64,000 nt of DNA, taken from assembly GCA_003049465.1 (NCBI GenBank), contig PYSS01000025.1:186001-250000 (forward strand), given 5' to 3'. This DNA comes from Magnaporthiopsis rhizophila. Its lineage: Eukaryota; Ascomycota; Sordariomycetes; Magnaporthales; Magnaporthaceae. The position numbers were made by a program, and so were the translations under genes. The number at the start of each line of letters is the position of its first letter. Within the stretch, counting starts at the first letter, position 1. Below are positions 44,854-57,735 of the stretch, in pieces. The notes beneath the pieces are model-generated. The model did no database searches. It worked only from the letters and a program-made list of their open reading frames with translations, and was not told the origin of the DNA.

Positions 44854-47093
44854 TCAGATGGTGCGGCCAAACATGTACGATCCGTACATGCCGCCTACCT
44901 CGGCCTTAGCGACGGGCACCTTGCGCATGCCCCAGTAGCGGGCGCCCATCTTCCAATGGCGGGCGCCGCTGTCGTCCTCGTTGTCGCCGCCCTCGCGCAC
45001 CAGCCACGAGCGGACGTGGATCTCGGACACGCGCCACCGGTACCGGGCCAGCGCGCCCGTCGACTTGCGCACCTTTTTGAATACGTCGGCGGAGAACTCG
45101 ACCACGCCCAGCGGCTCCGTCACCGGCCGCAGCAGCACTGAGTCGTTGAAGAGCGTGGACGCGTCCAGCTCGCCGCCCCACATGTCCGACAGGTCCAGGT
45201 ACCGGACGGTGTGCGGCACCCACGCTAGCTGCGCCGCGATGTCGGCGTCCTCGTCCGTCATCATCGTCATGCCCACATCCCCGTCCCGGTCCCTGTTCCC
45301 GTACGACGAACCCGACGTCGGCGTCCCCGGCCGCGCCTGCGGGACGAAGAGGCGCTGCACGTCGTGCAGCTTGAGCGATCGGCCCAGGGCCAGCTCCTCG
45401 AGGTGCTTGGTCAGCGGCAGGAGCAGGTCCATGTGCGACGGGTTCATCTTGCTGCCCTTCAGGCTCAGCGACTTGAGCGTCTTGGGCAGGATCGGGATGA
45501 GCTCGTTGAGGTGCTGCTCGTCAAAGAGCTCATGGCTACGCGCGTCCGTCGCCAGGCTCAGGAACTCGAGGGTGCCGGTGACGGCCGGGTGCGTGCGGAT
45601 GAACTCGATGACCCTCGAGGCGGACAGGAGCTTGCACTTGGCGAGGTTGAGGTGCGTGATCCTCGCTGTGGCAGGGATGCTCCAGAGGGCGTCGTCGGTG
45701 ATGCGGGTGCCCGCGACGTCCAGGTGCGTCAGCTTCGTGAGCCGCGGCATCAGCGTGTCCAGGACCGTCGCCGGGAGCGTCATGCACTTGTGCAGGGACA
45801 GGCGCTTGATGGTCAGCTCGGCCGGCCAGTCGTCCTTGTTGGACACCACCTCGGCGAACGCCGCCTTGAACATGGCCGACGAGCAGCCGCAAAAGTCGAG
45901 CGCCTGCAGCCTGTCGAGTCCGAAAAAGAGCTTGCGGAGCACGGCCGCGTCGAGGTCATCGTCGATATACTCCTGCGCCAGGAACTCCTGCAGCAGCGGG
46001 GTGAGCTCGAGGCACTGTCGCAGCGTCTCGGACGTGAGGTTTTTCGCCTGAGATCGCTCAGAAGCCGTCGAGAAGAGAGTCGAGGGGTTGAAGTGTGAAA
46101 AGTCGATGCGGCGCACGATGGTTCCCAGCGAGGGGTGCGAGTTCACGTGAGACAGGAATTTCTGGAAGATCCTCGAGTGTGGGATGGTGATTCGGTTGTA
46201 GAGCGAGCTCAGCGTAGCCGTGTGGAGCGTCTTGGATGTGAGGAGCAGTGACATCAAGTCGACGTTGCGCCTCTCGAGCCCGTTGGGCGGGATATCCAGC
46301 ACAAGCAGGTTGATAATAGCGGCTGTCATTGGTGCGTCTGGTTAGTCATGGTGTTTTCTTTGCCATAACAGTCATCACTGTCTGACCAGTGTCTCCGCAG
46401 CCTTGTGCCAAGCAATCCCGGTACCTGAGAATCGCTTCCTCGTGATTCAAGCGGCCGGGGGAAGGCTCTAGCACGAACTCGGGCAGAGTCTACTGCGGTG
46501 CAGGCTGACAGGGTCATTGTATAAGCGGGATAGGAACGGAAGCGAAAAAAAAACTTACTCAGCAGCTCTATGGGGAGCCTCTCTATGGGCGCATCCCCGG
46601 GGCTCCTGACGCCATTTCGTCGCTTGGGGGTGGGCTGTGGCGTAGGTGAGGTATGCCAAGCAACATTAAGCACCTGCAGATCACCGAAGCTCTTGCTGGC
46701 GAGCTTTCCCTTGACGTTGATCTGCTTCCATCCCTTGAAGCTGTCGGCAGGAAACCAGTTCCCATGCAGTCTGCTTCCGGGCCGGGTGACGGGAGGAAAG
46801 TACTGGGCCTCGATCATGTTGCCTCGGACGGCAGAGGATGAGGCGCTAGGTGGTTCGTCGTCGATAATGGCAACTTCGCCGTCGGTGGGTGCGCTGTAGG
46901 ATGATATCTTAGAGGCAGTGAAGGTCTGTGCCAAGTCTGCGTCGTTCTCTCTGATGGATGAGAAGGAGGTGCGGGCAGCCCTCTCGGGGCTGGTGTGCCT
47001 GGAGGAGTCGGTGGCCATGGTTTTGTATTTGGATGAGGGCGTGGCCTTCAGGCTGGCAGCTCCCGCTCTCTGCGGGGCCGGGGGCGTTTCCAT
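44854..47093 (-). CDS. F-box/leucine-rich-repeat protein, 667 aa
   Basis: Two exons, 47093-46559 and 46322-44854, with a 236-nt intron (GTAAGT followed by a T run, CAG acceptor). The splice restores an F-box: IERLPIELL-TAIINLLVLD...DLMSLLLTSKTLHTATLSSLYNRI (about residues 170-220). The rest has repeated LRR-like stretches (LQALDFCGCS, IKRLSLHKCMTL, LTHLDVAGTRITDDAL, ITHLNLAKCKLL, LEFLSLA, LKSLSLKGSKMN, RYLDLSDMW). F-box proteins recruit SCF ubiquitin ligase through Skp1, and the repeats choose the substrate, here unknown. The N-terminal 165 residues are Ser/Thr/Pro-rich. A T18 run at 47116-47133 lies just upstream of the start, reading as poly(A) on the gene strand. The intron is open in frame but out of phase. 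Confidence 0.88.
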
Positions 47094-50000
47094 TGGGCGC
47101 AAGGACGTGTAGAGCTTTTTTTTTTTTTTTTTTCTTTCTCTTTTTCCTATTTGGTAATAATTCCCAGGCCAGTTGTGGAATGGGACAATCGGCAAGGCCC
47201 CTAGCCTCAGTTCCGGAGCAGGGGGACCTGGACGGACGGTGGAACAACAACAGATGGCCGGGACAGAGGTCGAGGATGGAGCTTTGACGTGACAGTTGGC
47301 GTGACGGACGTTCCTCGTTCGATGTGCGAGGCGGCCAAGGGGCGTGGAAAGGCACACTTTCTATTAAGTAAAATGTTTGTGTTTTTAGGTAATTTTATGC
47401 CCAGGTCATGCGGGGAAATGGTGAGGTGACGGAGCCGCGAAGGTGAACCTGTGACACGGGAATCTGGCGTGCTGGCTCTTTGTGTGCTTTCTGGCCCAAG
47501 CGACGGACGGATGCCAGCAGCAGATGCAATGCAGAGCAGAGGAGTGCAATTTTGCCAAATGGGGGGGTGTGTGGTTGGTGGTAGTCAAGGGAAGGCCCCA
47601 GGACTAAAGGAGGCTAATAAAAATAAACGAGGCACCGTGCAAGAGCTTGACGACACGGGGAGACGGGTTTGGCCAATAGCTCAGTCTGTCAGCTGGGATT
47701 GGCTTTGAACGGGGCACTTGGCTCTGGTAGCTTTGTCGGGACTACCTGTGTAGGATAGGTGAAATGCTTTGGGTATGTAATGTTGAAGCGGAACGAGTGT
47801 TGAAAGGTGATGCGCCTTGTCTGGTATTGAGATGTGGTGAACACAAGGTGGTGCGGAGCCTGACGTGGACAGGGCTCGGCAGCCAATCTGGACGTGCTCC
47901 GCTGGGGCGTGTGGTCTCGGATAGGCAGGCAGGTTGGGGCTCAGATGCAAACGGCAACAACGACACGAGCGAACGGAAACTAATAAACGACAAGCACCAC
48001 TGGACCTCCCCATCGCGCCAGCAGGAGCGGCGGCCTGGCGCGCACCTTTCCGGGCGGGTCCAGTGAATCCAGTAAAACAGAAAATCCGCCTTTGGGCGAT
48101 TAAGTAATGGAAACAAAGAAATGGAGCCGCCTCTCGCATTCTTTCGGGTCAGCTGAGCACCTTCCCGCCCGCCAACCTTTTTTTTTTTTTGGTGCCGCAT
48201 CGTCCGCCCCAGCTTGGCCCAGGGGCTGTAATACGGTGATGCGGCCTGTAGTCAGGCCAGCCAGAGGAGCACAGCCCTTTCTTCCCACCGTCATCTGGGC
48301 CGCCACTGGAACGCCTGACAGTCGCGCGATTGGCTGGCTTGGCAGCATTTGGTAATGGAAAACCACGTCTGGTGGTCGCTGTCGCTCCTGCCCAAAAAAA
48401 GACCAGGATAGGCTGGATTCAACTTTCAAGGAGGCGAGGCCAAGCACTGGTTCCGATCGCAGAACAAGATGGAAGACGGCAAAAACAAGAAAAGAAAGAA
48501 AAGAAAAGAAAAAACCTTTCTTCTTCCCGCACACCGGATGGCACATGTCAGCCTCGATGATCAATCTTTAATTCTTTCCACCCTCAAACTCGTTGAGACC
48601 AAGGGTCGGGCCCTTCCAACCGAGGATAAACGAAGCCAGTTTTGCGCTGGGGCGATGGACGACATCGATGTCCTGTGCAGGAGCTGCAGACAAATTGCCA
48701 CCGGGCAGTCATAACAGAGCATGCATCCCCTCTTTGGCGAATTTCCATGACTGTTAGAAATCGGGGATGGCCATCGGGAGATGGTCGCGGAGCCGAGGTG
48801 GTGAGACGTTGACGACGTAATAAAAACAGGGGGCGACCAACGGCCGGTCAGCGCCTGGCCCGTCGATCAGATCGGTTGCAGGCGACCAAAGAAACGGCAT
48901 CTGCACCTCGGGACTCAAGACCAAGGACACAGACAAGGCAGGCACGCTCTACTGTACTTACTGTACATACGAGCTGCAGTCAATGCTGCTGCAACCGCAC
49001 AGGCAAATCATCTTCTCCTGCGTAACCACACCAAAAGCAAACGTTTACGTAGTCGCTTGCAATTATGGCGACATTGTTTGCGTTGACCACGGGCAGCGCG
49101 CGAGGACACCACACGGCCCCGGCATCGTCTCTGTGATGTTCTATGCCAGGCGGGCAAGAAATGCCGGCCTCTGGTTTTCCACGTCTTCCCTCGCTCCTGA
49201 GACAGCCTCGGCAGCACCATCAGTCTCGCAGGCGAGACAGGTTCGTTCAAAAGAGCCGCGGTTGCCCGACGCCATCTTCTCATCGACGCAACACCTGACT
49301 CATCCGTATTCCCATTTCGCCTCTTTCTCAACTCGGAGTCTCCGGCGGCATGCCGTCCAAGAGGGCGTCTCGCATGTGTTCACGTGGCCTGGTCATGGTC
49401 ACCTTTCCGTGAGGCGGCTGGGGAGGCCTGGATAATCCAACCAACCAACCAACCCGTTCACCCCCTTTTTACCAGACAAAACACACACGCCCCTCTCCCC
49501 TGCTCAACCCCAGAATCCAGCCGCGGACAAAACAAAAGAAGGAAGTAGAAGAGAGAAAGGGAAAAAAAAAAAGACACTAAAAAGGGCCCGCTTCCCCACA
49601 ATCTGTCTGGGCGGTTCGCCAGGGGAAAGGGAAAAAAGAGATGCCTTTTTGTGCACAGCAGGGGGTGTAGCGGTCGAGACCCAAAGCCTCTATACCAAGA
49701 CTTGTTGGGTCTTTTTAGCGTAATTATTCTTCGCCGCACAAACCAGGTCCCGTGATCGATTTTCCTGTGCCCATTTCCCCGCCGGGCTGTCGGTGTGCGT
49801 GGAATCCGGTCGGGCTCGCATGCTCTCATCTTCTTCTGTTGCACCCTGTGCCTGCGCCATCACTCAAAGGGGTCTGGGTCGAGTGGACTTTTGGCCAATT
49901 TTGACGGCTTATCCATCTGCAATCATCTGACTCTCGCCCCTTTTTTTTTTTTTTTTTTTTTTTTTTCTGTTTTCCAATGTGAAGCCAAAACGAAGAAGAA

Positions 50001-51128
50001 AAAAAATAGCGGTAGCCCGGGAGTTACCGGCGGGATGGGCCATTTTTCCTATATCCGACAGGGAAACGCCAGCAAAATATGCTTGCTTTGCTGCGCCACC
50101 CCGAGGCGGCCATGACCTTGTTGCCGTTCCATTTCTTGTGAGATAAGGATAATACAGCATCAGAAAAAAATAAGCTTGCCATGTATATCTAAACAAAGAA
50201 AACGTGCCATCCCCCGTCCCCCGCGTGCCGTACACGTTTTTTGATGCGCATATATCTCAACATGACGCAAACGTTTGTCGAGACGTCCGTCGGGGAAGAG
50301 CGGGGGCAATTTGGTACCGTACTTGCATCGTGGCACACCCTGATATCCCATCCAGCGGTAACACAAATCAACATACGAAGCTTAGGCGTCCGTCGAGTTT
50401 CCGTCACATATGCTGTGACACCTGGCTAATGCGGTCTTTCCCGCATAAACGATTCCGAGGAGATATCAAAACCACGGAGAAGCCGGGACGGGAAAATGAC
50501 AACCGGCATACGCAAGCTCACAAATATGACGTCTTTTACCCGGCGTGTACGCATCGCGTATACGACATCTCTCAACCAGCATTGAAACCATAATCTCTTC
50601 AGAGCGGGACGTTCCGGTAGCGGGGGTGGTGTTTTTCATTTTTGGCTTTTTGACTTTGTTTTTCGAGGCTCGGATGCGAGGATGGGAACCCGAATAAAGT
50701 TATCGAGACAACGGGGAAGAAGAATCGCCCGTGGGCGTTCACCGAAACCCTGATAATCCGCAAGGGGATGATGCTCCCGGAAGAAAAAAGGTAGAAATAC
50801 TGTGGAAGAAGAAACCAAGGCAAAGACAGAACAGCTAAGAATAACAAGCCCGGAATAATTGAGGAATGGATATACAAAAAAATTAGATTTTTTATCAATC
50901 CCGTACCAAAAAAATATGCAAATAGAAAGAAAGCCATAGAACGCCGCCCAACCCGAAGCCCAAACCACACCAGCCTTTGATGGGTCTAACAATACCAAAA
51001 GAAACATCCATAAACTCAACTAGCCCCCAAGAATGATGAAGCTCGTAAACCTAATGAGACAAGAGATAACGCATGGAGTCTAACTTGACGGGGGAGAAGT
51101 CCTTCACGATCGAAGGTTGGACAATTTC
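47094..51128. other. Long spacer, 4 kb, repeat-rich
   Basis: No supported gene. Homopolymers occur at 47116-47133 (T18) and 49941-49966 (T26), with shorter T and A-rich runs around 48179 and 48480-48515. Frames at 47681-48200, 48983-49435, 49458-49844 and 50204-50593 are mutually overlapping across strands, with no domain or signal peptide. The region below 51129 should include the 3' UTR of the ING gene. Confidence 0.45.
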
Positions 51129-53708
51129 TCATCCAGTGGCGTTGGATTTTTTGTCCGGGATGCCGAGACGCTTTTTACACTCCTTGCAGTACCATTTTAC
51201 TGGAGACGGCAAGAATAGTTAGCAACCGATCCGAGCCAGTCAAGGGAAGTAAAGAAGAAACAAATCCGACCAAGCTTACCATTGGTTTTGGGCGCAGCCT
51301 TGAGGCCAACGCAGTCGAGATGGAACCACTCGTACGGGCACGCCTCGTTGGCGTCGCACCCAATCATCTCACCGTAGCTCGGTTGCTGGCAGTAGCAGTA
51401 TAGAGGGTCCTCGTCGTCGTCCTTGCCCCCGCCAGCAGCATCCTTCTTGAACGCCCCGCCGTTTGGCGCGGGGCCGTGCTGCGCCTGGGCGGCTGCCGCG
51501 GCCGCCTGAGCCGCGGCCAGGGCCACCGAGGCCCCCTTTTTGTGGCTCCGCTTGACGGTTGTCGGCATGCTCGTCGGCGTCGGCGTAGGGGCGGTGGTTG
51601 TCGTGCCCACGCCATCTGCCGCCCTCGACGGCCGCGACACCCGCGTGCTATCAGGGAAGCTTCCCAGCGAGGGGGTTGATGGTTTGCTCGCGCGACCGCT
51701 CTTGGTAGTCACCGTCGCTGCCGTCGAGGTCGACGTCGTTGACCCAGCACCGCCGTGGGTTGAAGAGGGCGTGGTCTCCTTCTTAGTCACCATCGCCTCG
51801 CCCACATCTTCTATCTTGGCCGCCATCGAGTTCTTTCGACTTCTAACAGACGGAGGCGGTATTATTGGTGGTGGTATGGCAGTGGTGGACTCCAAGACAA
51901 CCGGCTCAGGCTTGGGAGGCTCAACCCTGGTTAGAGGTGTCGTCAGCCCCCCAAGCACCGGGGCGTCCTTCAGCGTTCTGGTTTCCGTCGACGCCCGCGA
52001 GCCGTTGGTGTGTGCGGGCGTCTCTGGTATTGCGGAGACCGCCCCGTTTGGCCGGTTGTTGTTGGCTGGCACAATCGGAGGTCGCGGTCGACCGTTTTCG
52101 CCATGGGACTGGGCGCTCTTCCCACGAGCCATGGCTGGGGCGCGCGTGGGAGGAATCGGAATCGGGACAGGTGAGTTGCGCACCACTTTGACCACCGCCT
52201 CGGGGAACGTGCCGACGACCGGAGAGGACGCCACGGATGGAGACTGGGCAGTACCGTTCCTGTTATCGAGTAACCGCCGTCTTATGGTCAGCTCTGGCAA
52301 GATCAAAGAGGTTTTCATGGGAGTAAGAGCAACGAACGTACCTTTTCTTGGGCTGGTTGCCTCCGGTCGGCAATGCCTTGCGCTTCTTGGCCTGGCTCTC
52401 TGGCGCGGGAGTTCCGCGAGGACTCGACGTCTTGGGTTTGGCGGTACTGTTCCCGAAGACACTGCTCATCGCGCGCTCCATGGGAGCGCCGTTATTGTTG
52501 CTGTTGTGGTTGTTGGCGGTGGTGGTGGTGTTGGCATTGCTAGGCTTCTCAACCTTTCGCCTCTTGGGCGCCGGTGTCCCATTGGTTGGCGCCAGGCTGG
52601 TGATTCCTAGGCCGATTGGCGTTGGAGACTCGCTCACGGCGGCGCTTGTATTAGCCGCAGGTTTCCGACTCTTCGCGCCAGTCGCAGCCTTCTTGTTTGT
52701 CCCTTGCTCTGCTTTTTGTTGTTTCGCGTCGTGATCCTCCGCATCCGATTCGCGAGCCGCAGTCGGGGCAGACGCCGGCTGCTGTTGCTGTTGCTGCTGC
52801 TGCGCGGCTGTCCTGCTCTTGTCCTTTTTAGCAGCGACGGCTTGTTTGCGGGCGTCGCTCCTCGCGGCCACCTCTTCAGCAATGTGCTGCGCAGCTGCAG
52901 ACAGGCTCGCCGCCCCTTCTCGTCTAGAGCGCTCAGCCTGGGCATTTGTAAGCGCCCGGCCGGCCCTGTTTTCTGGATATGCCCAGTGTGTGTTGCTCCC
53001 CCACTTGGCCTCGTCGCTAAACTCCTCTAGCAGGTGTGGCCAGATGGAGTCGATGCGGCGCAGTTGCTTATACAGTGCCTCATTGGCCGTAGAGATGACA
53101 TGGTTTTTCTCTTCAAGCGACACAAGCATCTCCGAGATCTTGTTCGCGGCATCGCGGTAAGCCCGACGACGAGCTAGAACGTTTGGGTCGTGCGCGGCGG
53201 CGTGGGAGGAGCCCTCGACAGAGGGCGCGGCGAGGGCAAGGGCAGTCGGGTTGACGGGCGGGGCGACGACGCCATTGGTGCTGTTCTCGGCACTCATGGG
53301 GACCGACTCGGGGGCGGAGCTGCCGCTGGCGGCTGCGGCGGCAGGTCGCAACGGGTCCGGCAATGGGATGTTGAGGGCATTGTCGACGAGCTTGAACAAC
53401 GTGTGCTGGGGCGCGTGGACCTTAGCATCGACCTCCCTCAGCAGGGTGAAATGGCGAACGAGCTCCTTGGGCAGGGCGGTAATGGCGTCGGCAAAGTGTA
53501 CGATGCCAGGGAAGATGTCGATGGGCTGCTCGCGACCGAGGGCGGCGGAGGCGGCATTGTCCCGCTGGGCGAGCGAGCGGCCGTTCGCACCGCCGGTACC
53601 AGCCCGCGACCCGTGGACACGCGTCTGGCGAACGGGCTGGGAGCGGCGACTCGATGATGGCTCGGCCGCAGTCGCGGCGACGGAGGCGGTGGGCTTGGCC
53701 GTCTTCAT
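51129..53708 (-). CDS. ING-family PHD-finger chromatin protein, 805 aa
   Basis: Three exons: 53708-52342, 52259-51280 and 51199-51129, with introns of 82 and 80 nt. The N-terminal ING region has FADAITALPKELVRHFTLLR and VDAKVHAPQHTLFKLVDNAL, the coiled-coil that binds acetyltransferase or deacetylase partners. The C-terminal PHD finger (about residues 744-792) has the C4HC3 ligands: CYCQQPSYGEMIGCDANEAC, FHLDC and, in the last exon, WYCKEC. ING PHD fingers read H3K4me3. The third exon (23 aa) supplies the last two zinc ligands, so the finger is only complete after splicing. The middle is disordered, with eight consecutive Gln and Ala tracts. Whether it is the NuA4 (Yng2-type) or Rpd3 (Pho23-type) paralog cannot be decided. 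Confidence 0.92.
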
Positions 53709-54781
53709 GTCAGGTCCTGCGAGCGTGGGATGATGCAATGGAGAAGGCTTCCCCTTCGGGCTCGGCTGGAGGCGACGACGAGTCGCTTTGGGGCGAGGGC
53801 GATGTGGCCGCAGCTGGCGGGGTCTGCCGCGCAGAAGTGGTCGACGGACAAACGCTGTCGAAAAAGGATGCTGGGAGGCGCTTCTGCAGGCGATCACTCA
53901 GGCCATCTCGAACTGTGTTTGGGCGAGGACGGGGAGGGGAGGCAGGAACCCGTACAAGGCGTCAAGGGGGGTGCGGATTGGAAAAATGGAGTGGAGGGCA
54001 GACAGGCGCCCTTTCTTGCAGCAGCACGACCACCACCCCCAAAACCCCCAAGCTCCCACGGTCGGCTGGAGTTTGCGCCGCGTCTCTGCGAAATTGTGTC
54101 CTGAGGCCGACGCTAGCATGGGTCAGCGGGTCCATTGGGGAGGGTTAGGGTCAATACCGTGCAGATAAGATAAGAGACTGCCGCTCAGGCCGTCACGTGT
54201 CATGCCGCAGGCAATTCGTCTCACCCCTGCACGTCATAGGGAGGGCGAACAGAACAAGTGTTGGCAACGTGGGCGGTGGTGCATCTATCGCCAGACTTCC
54301 TATGGTACATACAAACTTGCGCCATAAAAACACTAATAAAGGTATAAGGATGGAGGGGATGCTGGAAAAGACATTGGATAACGGCTAGAAAAGACTCAGG
54401 ACAGTGGCAGTTCCTCTGTTTGGTGTGAACCAAGGAGAACCAAGGGACAAAAACAGACGTAATTGTCGAACCGGCGCTACTCTATGGGAAAATAATGATA
54501 CAAACAAATGAACTGGCCTGGCTCAGACATAGCCGGCTCGCTTGTTGCCCACTTGCGAAAAAACACAACATGCGCCGTCTGAACTGGCCGCTCCCATCCG
54601 GCTCGAGGGTTGGTATCACTGTTACGCTCCACGTCGACTCAAGCCTCGTGGCATCAACGCGCCTCCAAGATGCATAAAAGCTAAAATGGTATCCCACACT
54701 CAGCCAAACCTAAACCGTACCTACCAAGGCCAAAGACAAGGTAGGTATATATCGAGGCAGGTTGGCGCACGCGGCACTCGC
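53709..54781. other. ING upstream spacer
   Basis: The frame upstream of the ING start is open to 53897 but has low-complexity composition. The remaining frames at 53654-54170 are shadows. The spacer also holds the 3' UTR of the prenyltransferase gene. Confidence 0.4.
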
Positions 54782-55963
54782 TTACCGCTGCTTTAGATGC
54801 TGCCCCTTCGGCTTCTCGTCACGCTCCCGCTGCTTCTGCCTCCACTGCCATTCAACCAGGACGGGCAGAAAGTTCCACAGGTCAAAGTCGGGCCAGAGAC
54901 ACTTTAGAAAGAAGATCTGCGTGTCCTGGTGACACTGCCACAGCATAAAATCGCTCAGCCGCTCCACCCCGCTAGTGCGGACGAACAGATCCAGCGGCGG
55001 ACAATCGGCCGTGTACATGTGGTCCGTGAGGGTCTCGGCTGTGATGCTCTCCGGGTTACGGTAGGGCACAAAGCTCGGCCCTCCAGCCTGTTGCTGTTGG
55101 TGCTCGCCTGAAGGGTGCGCGGTCGGCGGAGGCGAGTCCTGGTTCAGCGTGGTCGTGGACGACACCGAATCGTCCATGTCCTCTGCCGCCCCGGGCGCCT
55201 CCTGAATCGAGCCCAGCGCTGACGCTCCAATATCATCACCCTTGTCGGCGTGTTTGGAAAGTATCTTCTGCCTGATCCGCGTCTGCGAGAATTGCGTTGC
55301 CGACGAGCGCGGAGGGCTCGTGTAGTAGGTCACGGTGGAGCGGATCGCGTGGGTGATCTCTTCCCTCGACGTATAAGGGAAGCAGATGTTCAGGACGTGG
55401 CTGCGATGTCACACATTTGCATGTCAGCAAGCGAAGCAACAAAATCGACCACGACTGCTCAAGTGAGGCAAGGAAACTGACCCCTTGTTGTGCTTGGTCG
55501 AATTGACGGCTCGGTCAACAAAGGCAAGCACGTCCTCGGGGATCAGGTCCCGCTGGCCCGAGATGATCACCCGGGCGCCGTAGCGGTCCAGCACCTCGCC
55601 GTGCTGCAGAAGCTGCTCGAGCTTGACCTTGGCCATGGCCATGAGGCCGTCGACCTCGTACTTAGGGCGGTTGAAGTTCTCGATGCTGAATGCGTAGACC
55701 GTGACGACCTTGACGCCGCAGTTGTAGCATATCTCGAGAACGCGCGCCAGTGCCTCGAACCCCATGTGGTGTCCAGCAACCGTCTCGATTTTGTGGCTTC
55801 GGGCATATCGCCTGTTCCCGTCCATCTCGAAGGCTATATGCTGAGGGATGGGGCCCTGGCGCAGGGCTCCAATGACGAGCTGGCGGATGTTTCTGATGGC
55901 CCATTCCGCGGGAGGCGAGCTCAGGAGCCAACTAGTGGCGTGCGCGAGATAAAGATCGGACAT
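54782..55963 (-). CDS. Cis-prenyltransferase (dehydrodolichyl diphosphate synthase, Rer2-type), 366 aa
   Basis: Two exons, 55963-55482 and 55400-54782, with an 81-nt intron. The junction restores HNKG-HVLNICFPYTSREEITHAI. IPQHIAFEMDGNRRYARS carries the catalytic aspartate (about residue 48). GHHMGFEALARVLEIC and VYAFSIENFNRPKYEVDGLM are family blocks. DLFVRTSGVERLSDFMLWQ, the diphosphate-binding C-terminal motif, begins at about 298. The enzyme extends FPP with isopentenyl diphosphate to the polyprenyl chain used for dolichol, on the ER membrane with a partner of Nus1/NgBR type. A Ser/Gln/Pro-rich insert of about 80 residues (about 205-285) precedes the last motif and makes the protein longer than yeast Rer2. 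RER2 versus SRT1 cannot be decided. Confidence 0.95.
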
Positions 55964-56824
55964 CGTGGGCGAGCGGGTGAGGCCCCAATCAATAGGACCC
56001 TTCTGGGGATGTCGCGGTCGGGTATCAGGGGATACTGTCGGAGGTGTCGAACGTAATAAATGAAAGACCAGACTTCTATGCGCGCCACGATATAACACGA
56101 ATAATTCGAATCCTCACAGCAAAAAGGAAACAGGGTTGAACGAAGGACTGTAAAGAATGTTGGCAAGATATCGTTCCAAGCTTGGTCTCGCCGCCAAGTT
56201 TCGACCGTCGTCAGCTTCCGGCTGCTGCTGCTATGGATTCTGCTTCCAGGTTTCCCGAAACTTGGCCGGACGGCCGTGATGGATACTAGCTTGCGACGGA
56301 CCACGTCAGAATGTGGCTCGTGGTGTGGGTCCGCTAGCTAGCTCGAGCCGTTCAATCGATCAATTGGCCAGTAACGGGCGGCGCGGAGAATTGACACATT
56401 GCAAAAGCGGAAAGGCCGCGACCGCGCCCAATCTCTAAGCTGCAACGACTTCGTTGATAACGCGGCGGAGGCCAATTCCTGATACCCACTGTGATACAAG
56501 CGGCTTGGCCAATATTTCTTCTTTCATCAGCAGTGTCGCAGGCCGGCCTGGGCTTCTCTGTCGCGGGCGACGATCCTTGGTGAGGGGCAGCTGGAAGAGC
56601 GAGGAGGAGCGGATACTCCGTGGGGGCGGGAATCGCATCCCATCATTGATCACTTCGGCCAACGCCCGCCGCTTGTGGCCTGCCAACCCTGCAGCGCGAT
56701 TTTAAACATGCAACGATAGCCGTCCTGCCTCGGACAGAGCAAGCTCCACGCATCCAAGTACCACTTCCCTCAGCAGCGATCACTGCCCTCCAAAGCCTAC
56801 CAGGCAGCTGGCCGCGGATCGACC
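55964..56824. other. Divergent spacer, prenyltransferase / Dsc2-like
   Basis: 861 bases between divergent starts. Short frames (56435-56705) are antisense shadows. Both promoters should lie here. Confidence 0.4.
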
Positions 56825-57735
56825 ATGTCTTTCACCAACACTCCTGTTACCCGCGCCCTCGTGTTGGGACTGGTAATGGGCTCTATCGCGGCGACAATCT
56901 TCGATGTGAAGCATTACTTTTATCTTCTCATCGACCCGCACATCCTGAAGTACCACCAGCCGTGGCGGATATTCCTCTTCCAACTATGCTACACCAACTC
57001 CTCCGAGGTGCTCTTCGCCTGCATGACGCTATACAACATGCGCGTGATCGAGCGCTTCTGGGGTTCGAGGAAATACGCGGTAAGCCTAAAGGCGGTCCGG
57101 GCCGTCTATTTGTGCGCTTGTGCGTGGTGCCATGGCTGACAGATGTCCTGTTTTAGTCGTTCCTCCTTGTCACGGGGCTACTGACGACGGTCCTCGCACC
57201 GATGCTCACCGTGCTGCTCCGGGCGGCGACATTCGGCGTCTTCAACTACCTGCCCGCCGGCCCGACGCCGCTGATCTTCGCCATACTGGCGCAGTACCAT
57301 GCCACCGTGCCGCATCTCTACAAGTACCGCCTGGCCGTGTCGGACCCCCCATCGGCGATCGCGGCCGACGGGTCCGACGACTTCGTGGGGCTCACCTTCT
57401 CCAATAAGTCCTACAAGTACGCTCTCGCGGTTCAGCTGGCGCTGTCGCAGTGGCCGGGATCCCTGCTCGGCGCCGCCGTCGGCTGGGTCGTCGGCTACTC
57501 GTGGCGCAACGACCTGATCCCCGGAAGGCTGACGCGCTGGCGGGCCCCAGGCTGGCTCGTGGGCGCGCGGGCGCCGCCGAGGAGGCAGACCGAATTCGAC
57601 GGGCTGAGAAGGAGGCTGGAAGATGAGGGCGTCTCCACAGCCACAGCCTCGGGCGTGGGGCTCCAGGAGGCTGATGCTGGACGCAGGAGGACTGTGGGCC
57701 AGCAGATAATAGAGCAGCTCAGGGGCTCTCTATGA
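56825..57735 (+). CDS. Dsc2/UBAC2-like rhomboid pseudoprotease, 277 aa
   Basis: Two exons, 56825-57079 and 57157-57735, phase 0, with a 77-nt intron. The N-terminus MSFTNTPVTRALVLGLVMG is followed by KHYFYLLIDPHILKYHQPWR and FFQ-type helices (LFQLCYTNSSEVLFACMTLYNMRVIERFWGSRKYA). This is the pattern of Dsc2 and UBAC2, rhomboid-like ER/Golgi membrane proteins without catalytic residues. After the membrane part, the C-terminal 50 residues are charged and do not show a clear UBA domain. In yeasts Dsc2 belongs to the Dsc E3 ligase that acts on SREBP and Golgi-located membrane proteins. The same role is inferred. Derlin is a less likely alternative. Start ATG 56825. Confidence 0.82.

Noticed and set aside
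48983..49435. 150-aa frame in the 4-kb spacer
   Set aside because: Random composition, no motif, overlapped by a minus-strand frame.
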